Made by a program: the position numbers and the translations under genes. A stretch of DNA of 64,000 nt, taken from NCBI RefSeq assembly GCF_036867135.1, contig NZ_JBAJIJ010000002.1:496001-560000 (forward strand). The letters are read 5' to 3'. The number at the start of each line of letters is the position of its first letter. The first letter of the stretch is position 1. Below are positions 52,891 through 63,300 of this stretch, one piece after another. The notes under the pieces were generated by a model that was given only the letters and a program-made list of their open reading frames with translations, made no database searches and was not told the DNA's origin. Source of the stretch: Aeromicrobium sp. Sec7.5. GTDB taxonomy: Bacteria; Actinomycetota; Actinomycetes; Propionibacteriales; Nocardioidaceae.

Positions 52891-54630
52891 ATGACCCAGC
52901 GCCCCGCCCGCCTCCGAGGACTCGTCGGCGTCGCCTCCACCACCGTCGTGGGGCTCGCGCTGAGCGCTCAGCCCGCAGGCGCCGACGACGTCGCGGACTG
53001 GGCCACGCTCAGCACGGGCTTCGCCGCGTGCGCTCCGGCCGCTCTCGGGACGACCCTCACCGCCGACATCGACTCCGGCGGGGCCGACCTGGTGATCCCC
53101 AGCGGCTGTGATGCACGGATCGACCTCGCGGGCCACGAGCTCCGTGTCCAGAGCGTGCGCATCGCGAGCGGGACCCAGTTCACGCTCACCGACTCCAGTC
53201 CCGGCAACGCCGGGCAGCTGCACGCCGACGCGCGCTCCTCGACCGATCCGCTCGCCGGGGTCGACGTCCTCGGCACGTTCTACGTCGACGACGCGCGGGT
53301 CACCGCCTTCGGCAGCGAGCACGGATCCGGCATCGGAGCGGGGACCACGCACAACTCCGGCCTGATCATCGTCGACCGCGGCACGATCACGGCCACGGGC
53401 GGGGACTCCGGCGCGGGGATCGGGCCGCGCTTGGACGGCGTGGGTGGCCGCATCGAGCTGCTCGGCGCGACGGTCACCGCGAACGGCGGGGGCGGACATC
53501 CCGGGGTCGGGGGCCGCTACGGCCCCGCGATCATGATCGAGAGCACGAGTTTGAACGCGACCGGGGGCGTGAACGGCAGCGGCATCCAGGGCCCGCTCAG
53601 CGTCAACGACTCGGTCGTCGTCGCCCACGGCGGACGCGACGGCGCCGGAATCGGCGGCAGCAATCCGAACGGGACGGCGTGGGACGTCCAGATCCTGGGC
53701 CCGGAGCTCGGAGGGTTCGGACCGTCCACCGTCACCGCTGTCGGTGGGGACCGCGCGTCCGGCATCGGCGGGGGCAGCGACAGCCCCGGTGGGACCCTCG
53801 TCGTCGGCACCGGCGGCAACGTCGTCCACGCCACGGGCGGCGCCGGCGCCACGGCCATCGGTGGTGGGCTGGACGGGATCGGCGGAGAGATCGCGATCCT
53901 GGCCGGCAGCACAGTCACCGCGATCGGCGGAGCCGGATCGCCGTCGGTGCTCGGATCGGCCTGGCCCGAGGGCCCCTTCGGCATCCTCGAGGTCGCCGGG
54001 ACGCTCCACCTTCCGCAGGGACAGCTGCTGCTCCCGCGGAGCGACGACGACGTGCCCGGCGTCCCGCACGTCCTGGTCGAGCACGGCGGTCGCATCCTTG
54101 GCACCGAGGCCGACCCGACCACGGGCGCCCAGCTCGTCGGGGACGGGTGGATCGAGAACCAGGGCGTTATCGCCCTCACCGAGGACCTCGTGCTGGGCGG
54201 CAACACGATCGAGGTCACGACGAACAACTTCGACGTCCGCTTCGACGCCGCCGGAGGCACGCCGGTAGCGAGCACGCGGGTCTTCGCGCCGACGTGGGAC
54301 ACCGGCTACCGCGGGCCCCTGCCCACCTCGAGCCGCACCGGGTTCACGTTCAGCGGGTGGCTGACCGCTGCCGGTCCGCTCACCGCCGACGCTGCGCTGG
54401 CCCCCTTGGCCAGCTCCCCCGTGCTCGCCACGGCCCAGTGGTCGCGGGGCACCGGCCCCGCCGCCGGGACGTCCGGCAACGGCGTGGGCCACGGCAGCTC
54501 GCCGGGCGCCGCCACGCTTCCCGTGGTCGGCGCCGCTCCGAACCTGATCGGAATCGTCGTCGCCCTCCTGGCCGCCGGCGCCGGCGGCGTGCTCCTGCGC
54601 CGGCGTGGCACCACCCACTCCGTCTCCTGA
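52891..54630 (+). CDS. secreted beta-helix-like protein with C-terminal membrane anchor
   Basis: 579 residues. Signal peptide to about residue 30. Residues 130-370 hold repeated glycine-rich units such as HGSGIGAGT, DSGAGIGPR, NGSGIQGP and RASGIGGGS, suggesting a right-handed beta-helix. An InlB B-repeat-like module follows (RFDAAGGTPVASTRVF to RTGFTFSGW). The end has LPVVGAAP, a membrane helix and RRRG, resembling a non-canonical sortase signal. Probable cell-wall protein. Confidence 0.75.
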   Translation: MTQRPARLRGLVGVASTTVVGLALSAQPAGADDVADWATLSTGFAACAPAALGTTLTADIDSGGADLVIPSGCDARIDLAGHELRVQSVRIASGTQFTLTDSSPGNAGQLHADARSSTDPLAGVDVLGTFYVDDARVTAFGSEHGSGIGAGTTHNSGLIIVDRGTITATGGDSGAGIGPRLDGVGGRIELLGATVTANGGGGHPGVGGRYGPAIMIESTSLNATGGVNGSGIQGPLSVNDSVVVAHGGRDGAGIGGSNPNGTAWDVQILGPELGGFGPSTVTAVGGDRASGIGGGSDSPGGTLVVGTGGNVVHATGGAGATAIGGGLDGIGGEIAILAGSTVTAIGGAGSPSVLGSAWPEGPFGILEVAGTLHLPQGQLLLPRSDDDVPGVPHVLVEHGGRILGTEADPTTGAQLVGDGWIENQGVIALTEDLVLGGNTIEVTTNNFDVRFDAAGGTPVASTRVFAPTWDTGYRGPLPTSSRTGFTFSGWLTAAGPLTADAALAPLASSPVLATAQWSRGTGPAAGTSGNGVGHGSSPGAATLPVVGAAPNLIGIVVALLAAGAGGVLLRRRGTTHSVS

Positions 54631-54658
54631 TCCTCGACCCACCGCGAAAGGCACCACC

Positions 54659-55057
54659 ATGACCCGTACGCTCCAACGCACGACCCTCGGCATCGCCGCT
54701 GCCCTGACCGCGCTCGTCCTCGCCGGGTGCGGAGGTGACGACGACGCGGGGGGTGGCTCATCGCCCCAGTCCGGGACCGGGTCTGGCGGCGACTCGGGAT
54801 CCGACACTGCTTCCCTCTCCGACGTCGAGATCGGACTGGACACCCTGGGGTACGCGATCGAGGCGGCGATGGGCAACGTCGACGGCTACGAGGTCGACGG
54901 CTCGACCCTGCGGATCCAGATCAACGATGACTACGACGAGTACCTGTCGTCGGAGTGCCTGATCATCGAGACGGTCGCCGGGTCGACCGGCCTGCCGCCG
55001 GATGCCGAGGTCGAGCTCGAGTACGACGACGGCACCACCACGAGCTGCGACGTCTAG
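54659..55057 (+). CDS. small lipoprotein
   Basis: 132 residues. Lipobox LAGCG near residue 23, Gly/Ser/Asp-rich linker, then a small domain with two Cys (SSECLII, TTSCDV). GAAAGG precedes the ATG. Last gene of the LuxR-linked surface cluster. Confidence 0.75.
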   Translation: MTRTLQRTTLGIAAALTALVLAGCGGDDDAGGGSSPQSGTGSGGDSGSDTASLSDVEIGLDTLGYAIEAAMGNVDGYEVDGSTLRIQINDDYDEYLSSECLIIETVAGSTGLPPDAEVELEYDDGTTTSCDV

Positions 55058-55071
55058 GAGTACCGCGACCC

Positions 55072-55312
55072 GTCAGGTGACCCAGGTTTCGAGGCTCGTC
55101 GCCGAGGGCTCCTCGCACCTCAACCACCGGGAGCGGGCGAAGCCCCGCCCCTTGAGGTGCGACGAGGAACGAGGAGCCTCGAAAGGGGTACCGCGACCCA
55201 TCAGGTGACCCAGGTTTCGAGGCTCGTCGCCGAGGGCTCCTCGCACCTCAACTACCGGTGGTTGAGGTGCGAACGCCCTCTGGGGCGTGAGCCTCGAAGC
55301 CTTCCCGGCGTG
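55072..55312. repeat. family A repeats, two and a half units
   Basis: Right half at 55080-55130, full unit at 55145-55258, and an inverted right-half unit from 55258. Their meeting point reads CACCTCAACTACCGGTGG then TTGAGGTGCGA. The copies end about 40 bp before the stop of the ligase gene. No gene in 55058-55345. Confidence 0.88.
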
Positions 55313-55345
55313 ACCGACTCGATCAGCCGACCGAGGAGCGGCTGG

Positions 55346-56911
<1,566 letters not shown>

Positions 56912-57039
56912 CTCCGGGAGTGGCGTGGCTCACGTCATTCCTATCCTGCCGACGGCTGCCTGCACGTTGCAGCCCAACCCTCAGTCCAGTTCGGTGAGCG
57001 GGTGCGGGACTGCACCGAGCGGTCGGTACGGTGCGGGGC

Positions 57040-57660
57040 ATGTCCTGGGAGACGATCTTCAGCAGCAATCTCGACGCCGACGACGCCGCGGCGTACGGGA
57101 ACCTGGTCCGCAACCTCCGGGACGCGCAGGACCTCGTGGCGTCGATGCGCTTCGATCGCGAGACGGTCGACGCGCTCGCCGACGACCTCGCGGAGTGGAC
57201 CAAGCGCCTGGCGCCCCTGTCCGGGCCCGAGACCGAGCAGACCAACGGCCGCGTCCCCAGCCTGCCGGTCCGCGGACAGGCGATGGTGCCCGAGTTCCGG
57301 GTGTCCTCCGCCGGCGGCGGGCGCGTCGACGGCACCGTGACGTTCGGCCGCTGGTTCATGGGCGGCGGCATGGCGGCCCATGGCGGAGCGGTGGCGCTGC
57401 TGTTCGACGAGGCGCTCGGCATCCTCGCCTCGGCCAGTGCCAAGGCGATCACGCGCACGGCCTACCTGAACACCGACTTCCGCGCCCTCACGCCGATCGA
57501 CACCGAGCTGGCCGTCTCCGCGTGGATCGACCGCGTGGAGGACCGCAAGATCTTCGTGCGCGGCGAGATCCGCCACGGATCGACCGTGTGCGCGGAGGCC
57601 GACGCCCTCTTCCTGCGGCTGCGCCCCGACCAGGGCCTCGGCCGCCGCACGGACGGCTGA
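57040..57660 (+). CDS. PaaI-type hotdog thioesterase
   Basis: 206 residues. The hotdog core contains GGGMAAHGGAVALLFDEALG, the helix with the catalytic acidic residue, and TAYLNTDFRALTPIDTEL. A helical N-terminal extension of about 75 residues is longer than in PaaI. Hydrolyses acyl-CoA. ATG seven bases after TACGGT, so probably leaderless. Divergent from the ligase. Confidence 0.85.
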   Translation: MSWETIFSSNLDADDAAAYGNLVRNLRDAQDLVASMRFDRETVDALADDLAEWTKRLAPLSGPETEQTNGRVPSLPVRGQAMVPEFRVSSAGGGRVDGTVTFGRWFMGGGMAAHGGAVALLFDEALGILASASAKAITRTAYLNTDFRALTPIDTELAVSAWIDRVEDRKIFVRGEIRHGSTVCAEADALFLRLRPDQGLGRRTDG

Positions 57661-57663
57661 CAC

Positions 57664-57786
57664 CGAGAGGCGGTGAGCAGGCAACCTCACCGCTTGGTCA
57701 AAAGGTTGCTGGCCCACCGCCCTGAGGGGGCAGCGGTGAGCAGGCAACCTTCAGCAGGGTGCGAGAGGTTGCTGGCTCACCGCTCC
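57664..57786. repeat. family C nested palindromes between convergent genes
   Basis: Left arms GGCGGTGAGCAGGCAACCT and CAGCGGTGAGCAGGCAACCT; right arms AGGTTGCTGGCCCACCGCC and AGGTTGCTGGCTCACCGCT. The frame GCGGTGAG/CTCACCGC is the same as at 9299-9420, but the core is GCAACCT instead of GCGACCT, changed in both arms. Confidence 0.85.
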
Positions 57787-57791
57787 CCGGG

Positions 57792-58115
57792 TCAGCCCTG
57801 GTTCTGGGGCGGGAGCTCGGCGATGATCGGGTGGTCGAGATCGATCACACCGAGCTTGGCCGCGCCGCCGGGCGAGCCGAGCTCGTCGAAGAAGTGCACG
57901 TTGGCGTCGTAGTACGAGGCCCACTCCTGGGGAGTGTCGTCCTCGTAGAAGATCGCCTCCGGCGGGCAGACCGGCTCGCACGCACCACAGTCGACGCACT
58001 CGTCGGGGTGGATGTAGAGCATGCGCTTGCCCTCGTAGATGCAGTCGACCGGACACTCGTCGACGCAGGCGCGATCCTTCACGTCCACGCACGGCTGGGC
58101 GATCACGTAGGTCAT
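57792..58115 (-). CDS. fdxA: FdxA-type 7Fe/8Fe ferredoxin
   Basis: 107 residues. Two cluster regions: Cys at 9, 17, 21 and 25 in the N-terminal part and 40, 43, 46 and 50 in ECVDCGACEPVCP. The length and C-terminal extension are those of actinobacterial FdxA. Electron carrier. ATG overlaps the flavin reductase stop (ATGA), so both genes share the SoxR-type promoter. Confidence 0.9.
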   Translation of the reverse strand: MTYVIAQPCVDVKDRACVDECPVDCIYEGKRMLYIHPDECVDCGACEPVCPPEAIFYEDDTPQEWASYYDANVHFFDELGSPGGAAKLGVIDLDHPIIAELPPQNQG

Positions 58116-58645
58116 CGGGGTCGATCCTCTCGATCGATCGCGGGCCCGACCGCGCGGTAGGCGCGGTCGAGGTGCAGCAGCGGCTCGGCCGGCGGGCCGA
58201 TCCTGGTGGTCGCGACGTCGACCAGCACGAGGGTCGACCCCACGATCGGGACGGTCTGGCGGACGGGACCGACCAGACTCACGACGGCGTCAGGCAGTAG
58301 GGGCGGCGAGTCGGCGGCCACGACCCAGCCCTGCTCGGGCGTGAAGCGCGGGGCACCGCTGCGCGCGAACGCGTCAGCCAGCGGCGACCGATCCAGCGGC
58401 AGCACATGCACCGCCACCTCGGAGGCCGCCAGAAGTGCTCCGGCCGACCGAGTGGCCGTGGAGACCGAGAACGAGACGACCGGCGGCTCGGCCGAGACCG
58501 ACGCGAGGCTCGACACCGTCAGGCCCACCGGGCCGGCCGGGGTCATGGCCGTCACGATCGCCACACCCGACGGGTACAGGCGGAAGGCCTGCCGCAGCCA
58601 GGCGGCTCCGGGCGCGGGCGCCCTCACGTGTGTCACCTCGTCCAT
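58112..58645 (-). CDS. flavin reductase-like domain protein
   Basis: 177 residues. FRLYPSGVAIVTAMTPAGPV then GLTVSSLASVSAEPPVVSFS is the FMN-binding signature of the HpaC/flavin reductase-like family. Reduces FMN/FAD for oxygenases or acts as a flavin-dependent enzyme. ATG at 58645 lies eight bases from a -10 box. First gene of the two-gene fdxA operon. Confidence 0.88.
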   Translation of the reverse strand: MDEVTHVRAPAPGAAWLRQAFRLYPSGVAIVTAMTPAGPVGLTVSSLASVSAEPPVVSFSVSTATRSAGALLAASEVAVHVLPLDRSPLADAFARSGAPRFTPEQGWVVAADSPPLLPDAVVSLVGPVRQTVPIVGSTLVLVDVATTRIGPPAEPLLHLDRAYRAVGPAIDREDRPR

Positions 58646-58653
58646 GTGCCCCG

Positions 58654-58684
58654 ACGTTAGGACCTCAACCGTGGTTGAGGTCAA
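58654..58684 (-). promoter_or_regulatory. SoxR-type operator in a 19-bp-spacer promoter
   Basis: A perfect palindrome at 58661-58682 with 10-bp arms GACCTCAACC / GGTTGAGGTC around GT. Its core CCTCAACCGTGGTTGAGG fits the SoxR box CCTCAA-N6-TTGAGG. On the minus strand, -35 TTGACC (58679-58684) and -10 TAACGT (58654-58659) are 19 bp apart, the long spacer typical of MerR-family-activated promoters. No soxR gene lies in the window. Confidence 0.65.
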
Positions 58685-58748
58685 ACTGGGGCCGGGTGAC
58701 GCAGGACACCCTCTCGGCGACGCGGGGCCCCCTCGTACAGTGAAAACC

Positions 58749-59303
58749 GTGTCGATCCTCCGCACTGCTGCCCTGACCGTCGCCTCCGGCCTCGTCCTGC
58801 TGCTGACCCTGAGCCCGCTCCCGGCGTCGGCCCACGACGAGATGATCGAGGCCACTCCGTCACAGGGGTCCGCCCTCGGACCCGACGACCCGCCGTTCGC
58901 GGCCTTCCGCTTCAGCGGCGAGATCTTCCCGGAAGCCGCGTTCATCTCCGTGGTCGACCCCTCCGGCGCGGACGTCTCGGTCGGCGACCCCACGGTGGCC
59001 GGCGACACCGTGTCGCGCGAGTTCGCGGCCGACGCTCCCGGCACCTACACCGCCTCGTACCGCGTCACGTCGTCCGACGGCCACCCGATCGAGGGGTCGG
59101 TCAACTTCACGTACAACGGGCCCGCCGCGGGCGAGCCCAGCCCCGACACGGCCGAGGACCAAGGCACCGACGTCACGCCGGCCGACCCCGAGAACGAGTC
59201 CGACCGCGACTACACGACCGTGGTGATCATCGTGGTCGCGACGGCCGTGCTGGTGGTCGGCACCGCGGTCGCGATCAGCATGCTGCGTCGCCGTCGTCGC
59301 TGA
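58749..59303 (+). CDS. CopC-domain copper-binding protein with C-terminal anchor
   Basis: 184 residues. Signal peptide ending in ASAH; the mature protein begins with the copper-binding His of HDEMIEATPSQGS. SSDGHPIEGSVNF is the second family motif. An acidic linker, a membrane helix and RRRRR form the C-terminus. Handles copper outside the membrane. GTG at 58749 stands seven bases after TACAGT; 58740 is an alternative. Confidence 0.87.
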   Translation: MSILRTAALTVASGLVLLLTLSPLPASAHDEMIEATPSQGSALGPDDPPFAAFRFSGEIFPEAAFISVVDPSGADVSVGDPTVAGDTVSREFAADAPGTYTASYRVTSSDGHPIEGSVNFTYNGPAAGEPSPDTAEDQGTDVTPADPENESDRDYTTVVIIVVATAVLVVGTAVAISMLRRRRR

Positions 59304-59317
59304 GTTCCGTCGCCCGG

Positions 59318-59447
59318 GTTGGGCGGTGAGTCATCCACCCACAGCCATGTCCGGCCAGTGGGGCGGTGAGTCATCCACCGCCTGAACCTTGGTGCGGTGG
59401 AACACTCACCGCCCCGGGGCCACACGTGGAACACTCACCGCCCCTCG
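59318..59447. repeat. family C nested palindromes between convergent genes
   Basis: Left arms GGGCGGTGAGTCATCCACC (twice); right arms GTGGAACACTCACCGCCCC (twice). Same GCGGTGAG/CTCACCGC frame as at 9299 and 57664, with a third core sequence. Confidence 0.8.
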
Positions 59448-59452
59448 CGGGG

Positions 59453-60310
59453 TCAGCTGTAGGGGTAGAAGCCGTGGCCGGACTTCTTGCCGAGCAGCCC
59501 GGCGTCGACCATGCGGTCCAGCAGCGGCGGCGGCGAGTAGAGCGGCTCCTTGAACTCCTCGTACATCGACTGGCCGATCGCGCGGATCGTGTCGAGGCCG
59601 ATCAGGTCCGACAGCGCCAGCGGGCCCATGGGGTGGCCGCAGCCCAGGACCATGCCCTGATCGATGTCGGCCGCCGAGGCGTAGCCCGCCTCGTACATGC
59701 GGATCGCCGAGAGCAGGTATGGCACGAGCAGGCTGTTGACCACGAAGCCGGCGCGGTCGGTGGCCTCGATCGGCTCCTTGCCCAGGCCGCCGGTCACGTA
59801 CCCGCGCATCCGCTCGAGGGTCTCGGGACTGGAGGTCAGCGACGGGATGAGCTCGACGAGCTTCATGACCGGCGCCGGGTTGAAGAAGTGCACGCCCATG
59901 ACCCGATCCGCACGGCCTGAGACGGCGCCGAGCTTCACGATCGGGATCGACGAGGTGTTGGACGCGAGGATCGCGGACTCGTCGGTCACGATCTGGCCCA
60001 AGCGACGGAACAGGTCGAGCTTGATGTCCTCACGCTCGCTCGCGGCCTCGATCACGAGCTGGCGGTCGGCCAGCTGCTCGAGGTCGTCGGTGAACCGGAT
60101 CCGACCCACGGTGGCGTCGAAGTCCTCCTGCGAGATCTTGCCGCGACCCAGCGCCCGCTCGAGCGACGACGTCACCCGCGACTCGGCGGCCTTCGCCGCG
60201 TCGGCCGACACCTCCACGAGCACCACGTCGATCCCCGCGCGCGCGTTGACCTCCACGATCCCGGAGCCCATGAGGCCTCCACCGATGACTCCGACGCGCT
60301 CGACCGACAT
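59453..60310 (-). CDS. 3-hydroxybutyryl-CoA/3-hydroxyacyl-CoA dehydrogenase
   Basis: 285 residues. NAD-binding GVIGGGLMGSGIVEVNARAG (7-26), catalytic His in VMGVHFFNPAPVMKLVELI, and the C-terminal VLGCGHPMGPLALSDLIGLD. Oxidises 3-hydroxyacyl-CoA in beta-oxidation or reduces acetoacetyl-CoA in butyrate or polyhydroxybutyrate routes; direction not decidable. FadB2-type. Confidence 0.93.
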   Translation of the reverse strand: MSVERVGVIGGGLMGSGIVEVNARAGIDVVLVEVSADAAKAAESRVTSSLERALGRGKISQEDFDATVGRIRFTDDLEQLADRQLVIEAASEREDIKLDLFRRLGQIVTDESAILASNTSSIPIVKLGAVSGRADRVMGVHFFNPAPVMKLVELIPSLTSSPETLERMRGYVTGGLGKEPIEATDRAGFVVNSLLVPYLLSAIRMYEAGYASAADIDQGMVLGCGHPMGPLALSDLIGLDTIRAIGQSMYEEFKEPLYSPPPLLDRMVDAGLLGKKSGHGFYPYS

Positions 60311-60408
60311 GCTGACTCCCGTTCATGAGGTTTCCCTCATGTTCTCATGCCGGACCGAACCGGCCGTGGCGCACCCCGGACCGACGCGCCGCGTGATGGG
60401 ATGGGCCC

Positions 60409-60804
60409 ATGCGTCGCTCGGTCCTGCTTCCCCTGGTGCTCGGCCTCGCCGTCGGCGTGGGTGGGTGCGGCGGTTCGTCCGACAGCGACCCCGACCCGTC
60501 GGCCGCACCGTCCACCGAGGCCACCGCCGCAGCGGCGCCGGAGGCCCTGTCGGAGTTCACGTGCGCCCCGGGGCAAGACGGCCTGTGGTCGGCCAGCGGC
60601 ACCATCACGAACACCAGCGACGAGGCCGAGTCGTTCTCGGTCGACGTCTACGTGGGGCCGGCCGACGGCCAGGAGCGACCCGTGAACCGCACCGAGCTCG
60701 AGAACGTGCAGCCCGGCGGTTCGGCACCGCTGGCGGTCAGCGGCCTGTCGGCCCAGGGCGACCCGGCCACGTGCCACGTGCGGGTCCTGCGCGCCCTGCC
60801 CTGA
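60409..60804 (+). CDS. small lipoprotein
   Basis: 131 residues. Lipobox VGGCG near residue 20, Ser/Ala/Pro/Asp linker, then a beta-sandwich-like domain with TCAPGQDGLWSASGTITNTS and one Cys pair. Resembles FxLYD-type domains. Function unknown. Confidence 0.72.
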   Translation: MRRSVLLPLVLGLAVGVGGCGGSSDSDPDPSAAPSTEATAAAAPEALSEFTCAPGQDGLWSASGTITNTSDEAESFSVDVYVGPADGQERPVNRTELENVQPGGSAPLAVSGLSAQGDPATCHVRVLRALP

Positions 60805-60857
60805 CCACCCCGCGACCGTCCGGAACCCTCGACATCGACGAGCGGCCCACCTAGTTT

Positions 60858-61829
60858 GTGACGCATGCACAGCCCCGCACGGACCCCCTCGTCGAGCAGC
60901 ACCCGGTGAGCACCGACCACGGCTCCGGCCCGCTGCCCGGCGTCCACCGCACCCCGGACGCCCGCTTCACCGGCCTCCCCGACTTCGACCACCCACCGCA
61001 CTACCGGACCTGGGAGGGCCTGCGCCTGGCCCACGTCGACGTGGGCGACGGGTCGCCGATCGTGCTGCTGCACGGCGAGCCGACGTGGTCGTTCTTGTGG
61101 CGCCACGTCATCGCCGAGCTGACCGGGGCCGGGCACCGGTGCATCGCCCCCGACCTGCCGGGGTTCGGCCGCTCGGACAAGCCGTCCGACGACTGGTTCA
61201 CGTACGACCGGCTGGTCGCCTCAGTCGTGTCGCTGTTCGAGGAGCTCGACCTGCGCGACGTGACGCTCGTGGTGCACGACTGGGGCGGACCGGTGGGCCT
61301 TCGGGTCGCCACGACCGAGATCCCGGAGCGCATCTCGCGGCTGGTCGTCATGGACTCGGGGCTGTTCACGGGCCACCAGCGGATGGGCTCGGCCTGGCAG
61401 GCGTTCCGCGACTTCGTCGACGCGACGCCCGACCTGCCCATCGGGATGCTCATCACCGGAGCCGTCGCGACCCCCATGACTGATGCCGTCGTGGCCGCCT
61501 ACGAGGCCCCGTTCGACAGCGTCGAGGCCAAGGGCGGCGCACGGTCTCTCCCCGGGCTGATCCCCCAGACACCCGACGCCCCGGGCGCGGCCGAGGGGCG
61601 CGCGGCGGTCGAGGCGCTCAGCGCCGACACCCGCCCGGTCCTGCTGCTGTGGGCCGACCAGGACGCCGTGCTCCCGCTGGAGGCGACCGGACGCCAGATG
61701 GAGCAGCTCCTGCCGCTGCGTCAGCCGTTGCAGGTCGTGGAGAACGCCGGCCACTTCCTCCAGGAGGACGCCGGCCCCGCGATCGGGCGGGCGATCGCCA
61801 CGTGGCTCGACGAGGTCGGCGGGGCCTGA
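60858..61829 (+). CDS. haloalkane dehalogenase-like alpha/beta hydrolase
   Basis: 323 residues. HGEPTWSFLWRHV (72-84), nucleophile Asp141 in VVHDWGGPVGL with the halide-contacting Trp142, acidic residue in LLLWADQDAVLPL and base His in NAGHFLQED. These are the subfamily I (DhlA-like) haloalkane dehalogenase landmarks. Converts haloalkanes to alcohols; the true substrate is untested. GTG 60858 is used; GTG 60906 is possible. Confidence 0.85.
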   Translation: MTHAQPRTDPLVEQHPVSTDHGSGPLPGVHRTPDARFTGLPDFDHPPHYRTWEGLRLAHVDVGDGSPIVLLHGEPTWSFLWRHVIAELTGAGHRCIAPDLPGFGRSDKPSDDWFTYDRLVASVVSLFEELDLRDVTLVVHDWGGPVGLRVATTEIPERISRLVVMDSGLFTGHQRMGSAWQAFRDFVDATPDLPIGMLITGAVATPMTDAVVAAYEAPFDSVEAKGGARSLPGLIPQTPDAPGAAEGRAAVEALSADTRPVLLLWADQDAVLPLEATGRQMEQLLPLRQPLQVVENAGHFLQEDAGPAIGRAIATWLDEVGGA

Positions 61830-61854
61830 CGACCGCCGCGGCCGGCCGCCCGCG

Positions 61855-63300
61855 TCACCCGCCGGCCAGGGCCCCGATCTGGTACTGCTGGGCCTGCCCG
61901 GAGCCGAAGAAGCTGCTGTTGTTCTCGCGCCACCGCTCGAGGGAGGAGTCGTGGGAGGAGTCGGCGGCGGCCCCGGTCTGGGCGTAGTTGTCGATCGAGT
62001 GCGCGCCGCCCGGACCACGGTCGGCCGCGGACCCTCCGCCGCCCTCGGCGTCGCTCAGCTCCCGCCGCACCGTGGTCCACTCCGGCCGGTCGGGGTTGTC
62101 GGCGCCGTCGAGCATCGGCACGACGTCCTGGGTGTGCTCGAGCGACAGGACCGACACGCCCTCGGGCACGTCGATCCGTCCGACCGGCGACCCGCCCGTC
62201 ACGACGCTCGTGATCGAGAACTCGCGCTGCAGGTCGGGGTCGGCGGCCATCGCCATGGCGGTGATCCCACCCTGGCTGTGCCCCGTGAGCATCACGGGAG
62301 CGCCCGGCGGGATGCCGGCCTCGCGCATCGCGTCCGCCACGAGATCGGCCATCACGGTGTCGTCGCCGGCCATCAGGGCGATGTTGGTCGTGAGGTCGAC
62401 AGGGTTGTCGCCGCGCTGCGTGGACCAGTCCTGGGTGCCGGGGACCTGCACGATGTAGGACGGCGAGTCACCTCCCACCGTGATGATCTGCACCCGACCG
62501 TCGTGGGTCGACGTGACGCCCTGCTGGTCGAAGATCGTCTCGACCGCGTGCTCCTGGGCGATCCGGATGCCCAGCGGGTCGTCGACCGCCGTGACCCCGA
62601 AGTCGCCCGTGTCGCGCAGGTGCCCGAGGTTGCGGGCCAGCGCCGCCAGCCCGGCGACGGAGGTCTCGTAGTCGCCACTCGGCCACTTGCCGCGTGTGAG
62701 CCCCATGAGCGCGAGCGGGCCGAGGGGAATCAGGGCTGCCAGCGTGAAGCTCGTGCCCTGCACCGCTCCCGGCGCGAGCCGGGTGAACGCCTCGAGCAGC
62801 CAGGGATCGTCGTAGACGAGCTCCTCGACCTCGTTCAGGAGGTCGTCCTTGTCGCCGAGCAGCAGGACCATCAGGGCCGGGTTCGTGATCAGCACCCCCG
62901 CGGCACCGACTGCGGCGACCGGCAGCACCGCCCCGAACGTCCAGCCGCCCACGGTCCATAGGGCCTCCTCGCCGGCCGCGAGCGTGGCGTCGGTGAACCG
63001 GTAGACGTCGACCGCGACGCGCAGGTAGCGCGCCGTGATCTCGACCTCGCCGCCGGCCCACAGCGCGCCGTCGGGGCCGCTCGACGCACGGGCGACCGAC
63101 ACCTGCACGGCCGCGACCTCGCCGGGGCACAGGAGAGCCGCCTGCCACAGGTCGCCCTCGCCGATCATCCCCGCGAGCCGCGAGCCGACGTCGCGGAGGT
63201 CGTCGCCGGCCAGGTCCAGCACGTCGGCCTGCGAGAGCATGTCCTCGTAGCTCGCCGCGACCCCGCCGGCACCGCCGGAGACCTCGATGCCGCCGGTCAC
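61855..63300 (-). CDS. alpha/beta hydrolase with WXG-like helical N-terminus
   Basis: 481 residues. The N-terminal 90 residues are helical, ESX-substrate-like (MLSQADVLDLAGDDLRDVGS). A hydrophobic region (about 120-230) follows, then a lipase-type domain with LTGHSQGGITAMAMA (GxSxG). GTG overlaps the stop of the EspG-like gene (GTGA). Probably a type VII secretion-linked esterase or lipase. Confidence 0.78.
   Translation of the reverse strand: MTGGIEVSGGAGGVAASYEDMLSQADVLDLAGDDLRDVGSRLAGMIGEGDLWQAALLCPGEVAAVQVSVARASSGPDGALWAGGEVEITARYLRVAVDVYRFTDATLAAGEEALWTVGGWTFGAVLPVAAVGAAGVLITNPALMVLLLGDKDDLLNEVEELVYDDPWLLEAFTRLAPGAVQGTSFTLAALIPLGPLALMGLTRGKWPSGDYETSVAGLAALARNLGHLRDTGDFGVTAVDDPLGIRIAQEHAVETIFDQQGVTSTHDGRVQIITVGGDSPSYIVQVPGTQDWSTQRGDNPVDLTTNIALMAGDDTVMADLVADAMREAGIPPGAPVMLTGHSQGGITAMAMAADPDLQREFSITSVVTGGSPVGRIDVPEGVSVLSLEHTQDVVPMLDGADNPDRPEWTTVRRELSDAEGGGGSAADRGPGGAHSIDNYAQTGAAADSSHDSSLERWRENNSSFFGSGQAQQYQIGALAGG

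Noticed and set aside
58661-58682. SoxR-type palindrome dismissed as a mere family A remnant
   Set aside because: It does resemble a shortened A-A junction, but no other repeat sequence flanks it, and the -35/-10 boxes with a 19-bp spacer fit a MerR-family promoter.
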